A stretch of DNA of 64,000 bases, from positions 1-64,000 of the forward strand of contig NZ_JAIDEN010000091.1 of the NCBI RefSeq assembly GCF_029054785.1, given 5' to 3'. Source of the DNA: Duncaniella sp. Lineage in GTDB: Bacteria > Bacteroidota > Bacteroidia > Bacteroidales > Muribaculaceae. Shown here piece after piece: positions 51,747 through 59,316 of this stretch. Position 1 is the first letter of the stretch. Every line of letters begins with the position of its first letter. The notes beneath the pieces are model-generated. The model saw nothing but the letters and a program-made list of their open reading frames with translations, made no database searches and was not told the origin of the DNA. The position numbers and the translations under genes are program-made.

Positions 51747-52150
51747 TGTTCTTCTTCGATACCGTGCAGACATTCTCGATTTCGGGAAAGTCTGCCAAAG
51801 GCAAATTCTTTCAAGAGATGGCAAAGCGCTTTGAGAATGTGCTTGTGCATGGCGATGACGCTCCTATCAAAATAGCTATCGCCATGCAGGAGCAAGCACG
51901 AATTGTCGATAGTAAGATTACTCGTGGACGCGCAACTTTCGTCGATCATGTTATTGCCCGCTCCGGAGAATACGGCCAAATCTCCGCATATCCAGTTTCT
52001 GACGGCGTCGATTTCGATAAGCAGCCATATTTCCGCTTATTCTATCATAAGGTAGCTCGCACGGTCACCATTCCGGAGGCCGAGGCCCTGACGAAAGGAG
52101 GTGGTTATGAGCCGAAACACTCCAGTCCCGGAGATCGACATTGCGGCTAA
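51743..52150 (+). CDS. Unknown phage protein with strong ribosome site
   Basis: The 135-residue protein (MMFFFDTVQTFSISGKSAKG...) has no recognised domain; it includes helical and beta-rich segments with VDHVIARSGEYGQISAYPVS. AAGGAGG precedes the ATG at 51743 by 6 bases. It overlaps its neighbours by four and 44 bases, so the group is tightly coupled. Confidence 0.6.
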   Translation: MMFFFDTVQTFSISGKSAKGKFFQEMAKRFENVLVHGDDAPIKIAIAMQEQARIVDSKITRGRATFVDHVIARSGEYGQISAYPVSDGVDFDKQPYFRLFYHKVARTVTIPEAEALTKGGGYEPKHSSPGDRHCG

Positions 52151-52325
52151 CATCATTGCCGACAGTGAATCCGGAGTAAACATCGCCAATATCATCATCG
52201 ATGTTAAAGCCGGTAAATATTCCAATGGTTTTGTCGTTCTCGACGAACCGGGAGATTTATTTATTCTCCGCAACGCTATTGATGACTTCATCGCCCATAA
52301 TAACATCAAAAATCCATTCCTATGA
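52107..52325 (+). CDS. Unknown small phage protein with strong ribosome site
   Basis: A 72-residue acidic protein (PEIDIAANIIADSESGVNIA, IIIDVKAGKYSNGFVVLDEP). AAAGGAGG lies 5 bases before the ATG at 52107. It overlaps the preceding gene by 44 bases and the following one by four bases. Confidence 0.6.
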   Translation: MSRNTPVPEIDIAANIIADSESGVNIANIIIDVKAGKYSNGFVVLDEPGDLFILRNAIDDFIAHNNIKNPFL

Positions 52326-52615
52326 CCACAGAAGACAACAGCAAAGATCCGGGCATGGCGCCCGATTCAAACAAGCCCAAATTCCTCGGCGTAATCGAGG
52401 GCTTCATCAACACTCAGTACCGCCCATCAAGAGGATATAATCCTGATGACCGCCGGAACTTTCGGATTATGACCTCTCAGGAAATAATCCTCGATCTGGC
52501 CGACATGGTCGATATGGGGCTGAACGACGTTGCCGAGGCTATGATATATCTCGGATATCGTACAATCATCTATGACGGCAAAGTCGGTTGGCTACTGCAG
52601 CGCCGGAGCGAATAA
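52322..52615 (+). CDS. Unknown small phage protein
   Basis: The 97-residue protein has a polar N terminus and a helical C-terminal half (SQEIILDLADMVDMGLNDVA). No motif is recognised. It ends the five-gene group that follows the structured leader and is followed by a terminator-like hairpin. Unlike the previous three genes it lacks a Shine-Dalgarno sequence and probably relies on coupling. Confidence 0.55.
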   Translation: MTTEDNSKDPGMAPDSNKPKFLGVIEGFINTQYRPSRGYNPDDRRNFRIMTSQEIILDLADMVDMGLNDVAEAMIYLGYRTIIYDGKVGWLLQRRSE

Positions 52616-52631
52616 ACATTTCTTTCAAAGC

Positions 52632-52665
52632 AAGCGGCACATCGTTTCACAACGGTGTGCCGCTT
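52632..52665. terminator. Hairpin closing the small-gene operon
   Basis: AAGCGGCACA (52632-52641) pairs perfectly with TGTGCCGCTT (52656-52665). T residues on the rightward side are few. It may also end the leftward transcript from the 52820-52851 promoter. Confidence 0.65.
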
Positions 52666-52707
52666 TGATTGCTTGTGGCATTTCAAACAATCCATTCTAT
52701 ATCTTCT

Positions 52708-52800
52708 TTACCTTATGGTACCTTTAGAGGTCGGTATTCTTTTCCAGGGCGACGGTGCTGCTCTATATATAATACGTTTCTGCGTATCGCGTATACGCAT
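52708..52800 (-). CDS. Possible 30-residue basic peptide
   Basis: A leftward frame starts at ATG (52800) only 13-15 bases after the predicted start of transcription and encodes 30 residues rich in Arg/Lys (MRIRDTQKRIIYRAAPSPWK at the start), with TAA at 52708. The transcript would end at the 52632-52665 hairpin. Evidence is promoter fit and position only; the locus could instead be a small RNA of about 180 bases. Confidence 0.35.
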   Translation of the reverse strand: MRIRDTQKRIIYRAAPSPWKRIPTSKGTIR

Positions 52801-52819
52801 TATGCGCCCATTATAAGTG

Positions 52820-52851
52820 CAAAGTTAGGCATTGTCAAGTAGATTAACAAA
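52820..52851 (-). promoter_or_regulatory. Leftward promoter in the noncoding gap
   Basis: On the minus strand TTTG (52848-52851), a 20-base spacer and TAACTTTG (52820-52827), a full consensus match. The start region holds TGCGTAT/ATACGCA (52781-52787, 52793-52799), which can form a hairpin at the 5' end of the RNA. Confidence 0.65.
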
Positions 52852-52899
52852 CGTTCTGCAATCGAGTTAGTAACACCTATTCCACGGGCCGACTTTTGG

Positions 52900-53019
52900 C
52901 CCCCCCCGCCCCCCGATGGTAGGATTTCGGTGATGAGGGTGCGGTCGTGCGCCCCGGCACAGGTGCACATCGGCTATTCCCGGTGCGGTGGGGCAGGGGG
53001 AGGCGTCCGACCGCCACCC
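52900..53019. other. GC-rich foldable block with C- and G-runs
   Basis: A run C8-G-C6 (52900-52914) is followed by complementary arms GGGTG-CGGTCG (52937-52947) and CGACCGCCACCC (53008-53019, one bulged base). Within the enclosed segment GCCCC can pair with GGGGC and GCAC with GTGC, and runs GGGG and GGGGG occur. No gene is seen. It could be a structured RNA, a packaging site or an origin element; nothing decides between them. Confidence 0.5.
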
Positions 53020-53070
53020 ATGCCTGCATGCTTGAAAATCGGTCGTAATAAATTGATTTATAATATTTTA

Positions 53071-53086
53071 TGTTTCACGTGAAACA
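53071..53086. promoter_or_regulatory. parS: parS site (ParB/Spo0J binding)
   Basis: TGTTTCACGTGAAACA is a perfect 16-base palindrome identical to the bacterial chromosomal parS consensus. It lies in the phage noncoding gap, in AT-rich sequence. No parA or parB gene is seen in the window, so host ParB would be the binder. A chance match in 64 kb is very unlikely. Confidence 0.85.
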
Positions 53087-53187
53087 ATCTCTATAATTAT
53101 TTTTTTCTCCCGCCTATTGTAAGAGAAAAAAAGAGTACATTCGTACAGATAGGCCGTTTACATTTGCAAATCAGCAGTTTAGATGGC

Positions 53188-53370
53188 GCACTATTTTCGC
53201 ACTTTTGCGCACGATTGCACCTTTGTACAAATTCCCCTGCCGGAGGCACAGTCTGACCGTACTTTTTGCACGAATTTTGTGCGCTCATAATTGCCTGACA
53301 TTCTGATATGTATAATTAAGCGCACTCTTGCACGGTAGATTTGTGCCTGCCTGATTGGAAACTCCCGCAC
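53188..53370. repeat. GCAC repeats (iteron-like)
   Basis: GCAC occurs at 53188, 53199, 53209 and 53217, spaced 8-11 bases (about one helical turn), and again near 53246, 53268, 53322, 53330 and 53367, often as TTTTGCAC or GCGCAC, with inverse GTGC copies at 53281 and 53343. The cluster ends just before the late promoter. Iterons of an origin, or binding sites of a late activator, are possible. Confidence 0.45.
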
Positions 53371-53419
53371 AAATTAAACTATTTGAGAATGCAAACTTTA
53401 ACGATTGCAGAATTTTTCC

Positions 53420-53427
53420 TAATTTTG
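53420..53427 (+). promoter_or_regulatory. -7 element at the head of the late genes
   Basis: TAATTTTG fits the consensus, with CTTTA at 53396-53400 as a poor -33 element. The first late gene starts 38 bases downstream. A weak -33 suits activator-dependent late transcription. Confidence 0.5.
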
Positions 53428-53464
53428 CGCCCATAATCCGTTAACTTAAACCATAGTATATCAC

Positions 53465-53917
53465 ATGTCACAATTCTCCGTCTACATCAATCCGCCCGAA
53501 TATCTTGAACAATGGCTTCGTCATGACTTTTGGGATTCTGAGTCGGGGAGAGTTGTGTTTCCTCGTGGCTCGGCTCCTCGCGCTGTTCTGCGATCACTCC
53601 TTCGCAAGCCTCCGCATGGCTCTCGCCCCTGCGACACCTCCGGCCTTCTCCCGGTGGAGGTGCCGACTTTCAAGGGAATCAATCCGGCCTCGTTCAACTA
53701 CCTCTCCCCGACTGGGCAGACTGCCCTGATTTCTGCCTGCAAAAGTCTGTTTCAGGCAACCATGTCTAACGAGCTGCATGAACTTTTCAGTTATGACGTT
53801 CAGATTACCAATATAGTCTATGACTTTATGGACCGACACGGTATTGACCGTTCTGAACGCAACTGGGAAGCGATCCGTCAGATGTATTATCGTCTGCGCA
53901 AAAAAAGTCAAATATAA
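53465..53917 (+). CDS. Unknown phage protein at the head of the late region
   Basis: The 150-residue protein has no recognised domain. A helical C-terminal half contains YDVQITNIVYDFMDRHGIDR and ERNWEAIRQMYYRLRKKSQI, which resembles a DNA-binding or terminase-small-like helix pair. It follows the noncoding gap with the GCAC repeats, so a role in reading those sites would be sensible but is inferred. Confidence 0.5.
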   Translation: MSQFSVYINPPEYLEQWLRHDFWDSESGRVVFPRGSAPRAVLRSLLRKPPHGSRPCDTSGLLPVEVPTFKGINPASFNYLSPTGQTALISACKSLFQATMSNELHELFSYDVQITNIVYDFMDRHGIDRSERNWEAIRQMYYRLRKKSQI

Positions 53918-54017
53918 GACGGTTAAAATACGTTAAATCTCGTTGACTTCAGAATCAAAAATTACCAAACCGCACATTCCGTCCATTTCAACCAAAACGC
54001 CCAAACCGCACACTGCT

Positions 54018-54437
54018 ATGAGTCGCTATTCCATTCCCGGTCTCAGAAAAATTCAAATCATTCGTTGCAAAGATCTTCCGTCAGGGCTGATGTTGCATTC
54101 CATCTGTGGCTGCATTGTCGCCATTGTTGCTCCGGCGGTTTCGGTCGAATTTGTCGGTCGGCCTGTGTTACGTTGGGAAGGTTCAAAGGTCAATGGCACA
54201 CGCCAGGAAAATTCTACATTGGAGTTTTCCACTGTCAATCCGTTACCCGAAGGCGAAAAACTTGCCTTCGTGGTAACGACTGCCGCAGGCAAGCAATATC
54301 TGATCGGTGCACGTGAAGGGTGTGCACCTATTATCAACTATTCGGACTCAACTGGCGAGCCGGGAGGCAGCGCCGCGGTCCGCTCCTATAAAATCACCCA
54401 TGTCGCACAAAAATCAGTGCTCCCATGCGTTTTGTGA
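54018..54437 (+). CDS. Unknown beta-rich phage protein
   Basis: The 139-residue protein is beta-rich (VEFVGRPVLRWEGSKVNGTR, EGEKLAFVVTTAAGKQYLIG) and could be a minor structural or decoration protein. The ATG at 54018 is used; the frame upstream starts only with TTG. It precedes the prohead protease gene, from which it is separated by a -7 element. Confidence 0.5.
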   Translation: MSRYSIPGLRKIQIIRCKDLPSGLMLHSICGCIVAIVAPAVSVEFVGRPVLRWEGSKVNGTRQENSTLEFSTVNPLPEGEKLAFVVTTAAGKQYLIGAREGCAPIINYSDSTGEPGGSAAVRSYKITHVAQKSVLPCVL

Positions 54438-54474
54438 TGATTTTATAGTCTTTTATCACGTTTTCCTCTCCCCG

Positions 54475-54482
54475 TAATTTTG
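54475..54482 (+). promoter_or_regulatory. -7 element of the capsid operon
   Basis: TAATTTTG lies 21 bases before the protease ATG. The -33 region has only TTTT. A similar TAATTTTGCG precedes the gene at 53465, so the two may share an activator. Confidence 0.5.
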
Positions 54483-54503
54483 CGGCATAGACAATCAACC
54501 GCT

Positions 54504-55541
54504 ATGCCTAAAAATTACAATCTCTACCTCAAAGGCTATGTCGGCGACTGGAATTTCTCCGCCGACATGGTCAATGCTGTTCTTGACAAGCACAAGGATA
54601 AAGAGGTTTGCGTCTTGATTGACTCAACCGGGGGGCGTGTCGATACCGCCCTCTCTATTTCCTCTCTCTTTAAGCTTCATGGTAACGTTCATTGCCACTA
54701 TGTCGGCATGAATGCCTCGGCAGCCACCATCGCCTCGATGGGGGCTAAGCACGTTTCCATAGACGCAAACGCCCTGTTCCTCGTGCATAAGTGCATGAGT
54801 GTGGTTTTCGAGTGGGATTACATGAACGCGGACGAACTCGCCGCTCATATAGCCGACCTCGAAAAACTCAAAAAGGACAACGAAACCATCGACGGCTGTA
54901 TCGCCGGCATGTATGCCTCGCGGTGCAAGAAACCGAAAGAGGACCTGCTTACCCTCATGAAAGAGGGGGCATGGCTGACCGCCAAGCAAGCTCTCGAATG
55001 GGGTTTTGTCGATGAAATCACCGATGATCCGGAGGACGCTGCCCCCGAAATCACCGATGTTGTGGCTGACGCACTTGCAAAAGAGGGAATTCCCATGCCC
55101 CCGGTCGATGTCAAAAAAGGCTCATTCCTTGAACGCCTCGCGCAGTTATTCAATCCATCTTCACATTCCAAACCCGCTGCCGAGGCCAAAGTGCCGGAGG
55201 CAACACAGTCAACTCCTCAAATGTCAAAAGCTCTCACTGCTGTTACTGCCCTTCTGGGCGCCACGGTCACTGTTGCCGACGGTAAGCTCACGCTTACCGA
55301 AGAACAGGCCGACGCTCTTGAATCCGCTGTCGCCGATCATTCTGCCACAGTCAACGACCTCAATGCAAAAATCACTGAGAAAGACAACAAAATCAACGAA
55401 CTCAACGCCAAAATCGCTGATCTCGTGAAAGAACCGGCCTCGAATACCTCGGACGTTATCGACACCTCCAAGGATACAAGCCCTCTCAACGGTCTCGACA
55501 TCGACAAGGTCTGCGACGCTCTCTGCAATGGTCTCATCTAA
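54504..55541 (+). CDS. ClpP-type prohead protease with C-terminal scaffold-like coiled coil
   Basis: The 345-residue protein joins an S14 ClpP-like protease (residues 1 to about 190) with the nucleophile Ser72 in GMNASAATIASMGA and His95 in LFLVHKCMS to a C-terminal extension with a predicted coiled coil (VNDLNAKITEKDNKINELNA). Capsid proteases of this kind mature the prohead, and the tail is probably the scaffold that is cut away. It lies directly before the major capsid gene. The ATG at 54504 is chosen over a TTG at 54480 because of the -7 element. Confidence 0.85.
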   Translation: MPKNYNLYLKGYVGDWNFSADMVNAVLDKHKDKEVCVLIDSTGGRVDTALSISSLFKLHGNVHCHYVGMNASAATIASMGAKHVSIDANALFLVHKCMSVVFEWDYMNADELAAHIADLEKLKKDNETIDGCIAGMYASRCKKPKEDLLTLMKEGAWLTAKQALEWGFVDEITDDPEDAAPEITDVVADALAKEGIPMPPVDVKKGSFLERLAQLFNPSSHSKPAAEAKVPEATQSTPQMSKALTAVTALLGATVTVADGKLTLTEEQADALESAVADHSATVNDLNAKITEKDNKINELNAKIADLVKEPASNTSDVIDTSKDTSPLNGLDIDKVCDALCNGLI

Positions 55542-55567
55542 TCCTCTAATCTCAATCTCTCTCCACA

Positions 55568-56551
55568 ATGACAGAAAATTCTGCAAAATTCGTCATCTCC
55601 GACGAGGTCCTTCAGCAGTATAAGGACACCTGTATCCAGTGGGATCCTGTACTCCGACAGCTCCCCATTCGTGCCGCGGCCGACGTACTTAAATACTTCA
55701 TTCCCGTCAAGAAACTCCGTGGCAAGCGTCGTTTCGGCGAAATCTCTGGCAATTCGCAGTTCGCACCGTTCAAGCGCGACCGTGTTTCCAAGGCTTCCGT
55801 CAACATCGACTACCGCGACATCGAAACCCATCACGGCAACGTTATCGAAACTTTCGCTCCGGTCGATTATCTCGATATCCCCCTTGGTTACCATGATCCG
55901 GTAATCACCGAAGCAATAAAGAAGGCCGGCACAACCTTCCTCGTACTCGCGCAGCTCGTGAAAGCTCGCGGCCAGCACATCGCACAGTGCGCATTCACCG
56001 GCAAGCGAAATCCTGAAGGCGACACCACTCTTGATCTCTGCGACGGCCTCCTGACTATCGCAGACCAGGAAATCGAGGCCGGCAACATCTCAGTTGCCAA
56101 AGGCAATCTCTTCAAGGTCGGCGAAGCTGTCACCAACGCCAACGCCTGTGATATCGCAAAGGAGATTGTGTTCTCGTCGAATCAGTTCCTCCGCCGCGAA
56201 AACAACGTAATGCTCTGTCCTACCTCTTTCGCAGACGCCTACAACGAGTCTTATCTGCTTTCGCACACTGGTCTCGTTTACAACAAGCAGTATGATCAGC
56301 CTTATGTCGAGGGCTCCGGCCATAAGCTCACGATCATTCCTGTTCCTGAGCTTGACGGCACCGACAAGGCTATCATCACTCAGACTTCCAATCTCCTGTA
56401 CGGCACATATAACGACGCCGACCAGACTTCAGTCGACATCATGCGTGTCGGTCACTATGACCTCTCTATGGCCTCCGACATGTGGCTCGGATTCCAGTAT
56501 CGCACCATCGACCCTCGTCGTCTCCGTATCGTCGATTTCGCCGTGGCCTAA
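55568..56551 (+). CDS. Major capsid protein
   Basis: The 327-residue protein follows the prohead protease by 26 bases, the standard place of the major capsid gene. Its sequence has capsid-like features: an N-terminal helix with DEVLQQYKDTCIQWDPVLRQ, a central QLVKARGQHIAQCAFTGKRN and a C-terminal GFQYRTIDPRRLRIVDFAV strand. Family membership (HK97-type fold) is inferred from context and length more than from a specific motif. Confidence 0.75.
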   Translation: MTENSAKFVISDEVLQQYKDTCIQWDPVLRQLPIRAAADVLKYFIPVKKLRGKRRFGEISGNSQFAPFKRDRVSKASVNIDYRDIETHHGNVIETFAPVDYLDIPLGYHDPVITEAIKKAGTTFLVLAQLVKARGQHIAQCAFTGKRNPEGDTTLDLCDGLLTIADQEIEAGNISVAKGNLFKVGEAVTNANACDIAKEIVFSSNQFLRRENNVMLCPTSFADAYNESYLLSHTGLVYNKQYDQPYVEGSGHKLTIIPVPELDGTDKAIITQTSNLLYGTYNDADQTSVDIMRVGHYDLSMASDMWLGFQYRTIDPRRLRIVDFAVA

Positions 56552-56569
56552 TCTTATAATATCTGAATC

Positions 56570-57148
56570 ATGGCAGAAGCTACTAACAAATGTTTCAGCA
56601 CCCTGCGCGATATGAAATATTGTCAGGGTACGCCCGTTACTCCGGGCATTAAGCGTCGTGCATGGTTTGCCGCAGTCAACATTGTGGTTGACTGGCCCAA
56701 AATCCCCGTAGATGACTTTGACCGTCCAACCTCATCGGTATATGAGGGGGCGTTCAAACTCGCCGAAAACGAGAAATGGCGCCCTCTCGACCACCTTCCC
56801 GGCAAGGCTGAATTCAAATCTGAATCTCAGGGCGAGGAACCTTCGCGCACTTTCAAGGTGACTGGCTCCTTCATTCACCCGAAAATCGACGAGGACGCAG
56901 CCTCAGCAGCCACCTCTCTCATCAACACACGTATTGTCGTGCTTGTTGAGGACATGAGAGGCCGATATCGTGTCATCGGCTGTGAACAATATGACGGCGC
57001 TCTCGTGTCTCCCTCGCGTGACAACGGCCAGGGCGCGACAGGAACAGCAGGCACGACAATTCTTGTCGAGGCCGATGATCCGGTCGAAACGCCCTTCTAT
57101 ACCGGGCCAATAGAGACAGAGGACGGTATCATCAATGAAGCGCCCTGA
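56570..57148 (+). CDS. Probable phage virion protein (tail tube-like)
   Basis: The 192-residue protein has a beta-rich sequence: KYCQGTPVTPGIKRRAWFAA, KVTGSFIHPKIDEDA, INTRIVVLVEDMRGRYRVIG, in keeping with tail tube or other virion proteins. It lies between capsid and the phosphoribosyltransferase gene; its end overlaps the latter by 14 bases. The specific role is inferred. Confidence 0.5.
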   Translation: MAEATNKCFSTLRDMKYCQGTPVTPGIKRRAWFAAVNIVVDWPKIPVDDFDRPTSSVYEGAFKLAENEKWRPLDHLPGKAEFKSESQGEEPSRTFKVTGSFIHPKIDEDAASAATSLINTRIVVLVEDMRGRYRVIGCEQYDGALVSPSRDNGQGATGTAGTTILVEADDPVETPFYTGPIETEDGIINEAP

Positions 57149-57797
57149 AAACGCTGATAAGAACACCGGGGGCCTGTTGGCCGACGTTTCCTCTATCCTT
57201 GCGGATTTTGAGGTGGCTGATGGCTCTCCGGCCCTCGGTGATCTTTCTCGCAATGGTCGTGACATCTTCGCTACCCAGGAACGCAAAGCATGGGATAAAT
57301 CTACCGAGGCAAGGTGTAATTTCGACTTTCGCCCAAGGATTACGCCTCGCGCCGGATTATGGTTTCTGTCGTTGTGGCAAAAATCGTTGATGGGTAGAAC
57401 GCTCTCCGAGATTAAATCCGACCCGGCTGAAATTCCGCATTTTGCGGACGCCGTGTCGGATTTTCTCGTTAAGTTCCTCGGCCCTGCGCTTTCCTCCGGA
57501 CACTGGTGTATATGCACTTCGCCGAAACGGCGGCACAAGGAACACAATTTTGCTTCGCTAATTTGTGAACAAATTCACAGACAGTTGCAGATTCCTTTCT
57601 ATGAAGATGTTGCTTTCTGCAATTCGCGACAACGTATCAACGCGGTTTTCACTCTCAATGTGCTCCCGGTTGAGCCTAACGTCATCGTGTTTGATGACTT
57701 CGTTACAACAGGCTCAACGCTCAAAGGTATGCATGAGCTTTTACTGAAACACGGCAAAAACACTCTGTTTATCGCCGGCATAAACAATAAATTATGA
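57135..57797 (+). CDS. ComF-like phosphoribosyltransferase in the late operon
   Basis: The 220-residue protein has a PRTase core: VIVFDDFVTTGSTLKGMHEL is the PRPP-binding loop with its two acidic residues and TTGST. The N-terminal half has no recognised zinc finger. ComF-like proteins occur in DNA uptake systems, and phage PRTases in nucleotide salvage; here it is encoded amid virion genes and overlaps both neighbours (14 and 4 bases), so it is expressed late. Its substrate is unknown. Confidence 0.75.
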   Translation: MKRPENADKNTGGLLADVSSILADFEVADGSPALGDLSRNGRDIFATQERKAWDKSTEARCNFDFRPRITPRAGLWFLSLWQKSLMGRTLSEIKSDPAEIPHFADAVSDFLVKFLGPALSSGHWCICTSPKRRHKEHNFASLICEQIHRQLQIPFYEDVAFCNSRQRINAVFTLNVLPVEPNVIVFDDFVTTGSTLKGMHELLLKHGKNTLFIAGINNKL

Positions 57798-58537
57798 TCG
57801 ACCTTGAACTCACCCCTAAAATAAAGATATGGCTTGAAACAGAGCCATCGCAGCGCGACCTCCATGAGGGCGCTGATCTCCTCCTCCGGATAACCAGGAA
57901 TAAAATTCTCTATGCCAATATCACTCGCAATATAGCGCGTCATGCCGGTACCATAGAATATCACCTTAATAAAATCTACAAAGCTCGCCTCGCGGATATC
58001 ACACACGCGCAGGTGCGCTCTATGATGGCCGATGTCGAGTCTATCGCCAAAGCTCGTGGCCTCGAAAAACCTGAAAACTCTTCCAATCGTACCGAGCTGC
58101 AACGCGGCAAGCGGGCCGACCATGACGAACTGCCGGACGAAATCAAGCAGCTGTATGTCGATAACGCCGACATTCTCCGAAAAATGCGCGAATGCCATGT
58201 ACGCCTGCGGTTGATATCGCCGGATAACTCCTCTTGCCCGGACTCTGATCGTTACCCCTGGGCTAAGGAAATCATCGCTCTTGATACTCTGTACCGCGAG
58301 AACTGGAATCGTTATGACCACTATATCAAAGGAACTCCGCCGGCCTCCGTGCAGCTCGTTACCGACTCCCGCTCTGAGTCGCGAAATGCAGCCCGTGTTA
58401 TTCATCTGCTCCTCGGCAAGTATGACCCGGACAATCCTAATGACGCTCTGGCCGACCGCATACGCGAAACGTATGCCCGGATCGCTTCACCCACCGTTAC
58501 TATCCGTGAGAAAATGACTGCCGCCGGACTGCTCTGA
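57794..58537 (+). CDS. Unknown late phage protein
   Basis: The 247-residue protein is helical, with repeated charged stretches (GADLLLRITRNKILYANITR, HNARV-type segments absent, ARVIHLLLGKYDPDNPNDAL). No family is recognised. It overlaps the PRTase by four bases and abuts the PLD-like gene by one base, so all three are co-translated. A structural or DNA-handling role is possible. Confidence 0.5.
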   Translation: MIDLELTPKIKIWLETEPSQRDLHEGADLLLRITRNKILYANITRNIARHAGTIEYHLNKIYKARLADITHAQVRSMMADVESIAKARGLEKPENSSNRTELQRGKRADHDELPDEIKQLYVDNADILRKMRECHVRLRLISPDNSSCPDSDRYPWAKEIIALDTLYRENWNRYDHYIKGTPPASVQLVTDSRSESRNAARVIHLLLGKYDPDNPNDALADRIRETYARIASPTVTIREKMTAAGLL

Positions 58538-59055
58538 TGATTCGCTCGACATCTATTACAGATATTCTCGCGCCTCTTGCCGATAAAGGCTATCAGGCGT
58601 ATTTGAGTAATGCCCTCCAAGTAGCGGACATTCTCAAATGGACGCTCTCTCAGACAGGCCCGGCTGACGTGCAGATGACTTCTTTCTCGATATCAGAAGA
58701 ATTTCTCAGACGCATATTCTTCATCGAGAAGGAGGGGCTTGTACGTTCCCTTGATATCGTGCTCGATTTCAAGGCGACAAACAAGACTCTCAAACTATGG
58801 CCGTTCATCGCCCAGACGGTCAAGAACTGCTACCTCTCCGACAACCACTCGAAAATACTTCTCGTTTCAAACGAAAAGTGGAAAGTCGCTGTCGTAATGT
58901 CGCAGAACCTTACTCGCGGCAACCGTTATGAGTCTGGTTTTATCACCACTGACTCGTCAGTGTTTGACAGCCTGCACCAGCAGCTCAATTTTGTAATAAC
59001 ACGCCAATCAGTGCCATTCCATGATATATTCAGCAGAACAGTTGACAACCATTGA
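58537..59055 (+). CDS. PLD-like protein with an altered HKD motif
   Basis: The 172-residue protein has a single phospholipase D/nuclease-like segment: NHSKILLVSNEKWKVAVVMS followed by QNLTRGNRYESG. The usual motif HxK(x)4D reads H-S-K-I-L-L-V-S, so the Asp is replaced by Ser. PLD-fold nucleases need two such motifs (often through dimers), so this protein may be inactive or may bind DNA only. It precedes the terminase genes, overlapping the next small gene by 35 bases. Confidence 0.6.
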   Translation: MIRSTSITDILAPLADKGYQAYLSNALQVADILKWTLSQTGPADVQMTSFSISEEFLRRIFFIEKEGLVRSLDIVLDFKATNKTLKLWPFIAQTVKNCYLSDNHSKILLVSNEKWKVAVVMSQNLTRGNRYESGFITTDSSVFDSLHQQLNFVITRQSVPFHDIFSRTVDNH

Positions 59056-59296
59056 ACAAATGGCTGCTCTCTACATAACACCCACCGAAATAGCCATCAC
59101 CCTTGATCTCCCGGAGGAAGAGTTCAAGAGTGATATCGCTATGGCTGATTCTCCGGCCCGTAAAGCTTACCTTCGTGGTAAACTTTCGCAGAAAATTGAA
59201 ATCCGCAAACAGATGGCTATGCTCGCCCGTGTTGGCTCGCCTGCTGCTCTGGAGATGTCAGAGCGGGCTTTGCTCGATATGGAAGACGACGAATAG
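59021..59296 (+). CDS. Small helical phage protein, possible HTH
   Basis: The 91-residue protein begins MIYSAEQLTTIEQMAALYIT and has PTEIAITLDLPEEEFKSDIA, a helix-turn-helix pattern. The second half is helical. It overlaps the PLD-like gene by 35 bases and lies ahead of the terminase small subunit candidate; it could assist DNA recognition for packaging. Confidence 0.5.
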   Translation: MIYSAEQLTTIEQMAALYITPTEIAITLDLPEEEFKSDIAMADSPARKAYLRGKLSQKIEIRKQMAMLARVGSPAALEMSERALLDMEDDE

Positions 59297-59316
59297 CGCA
59301 AAAAAATCATTCCTTT

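Noticed and set aside
52930..52950. GTGATGAG resembling a hammerhead ribozyme core
   Set aside because: The conserved CUGAUGA and GAAA boxes and the three stems in proper order are absent.
53097..53288. 63-codon leftward frame across the AT-rich noncoding gap
   Set aside because: No promoter, odd composition (Cys/Lys-rich translation of repeats), and it overlaps the GCAC repeat cluster.
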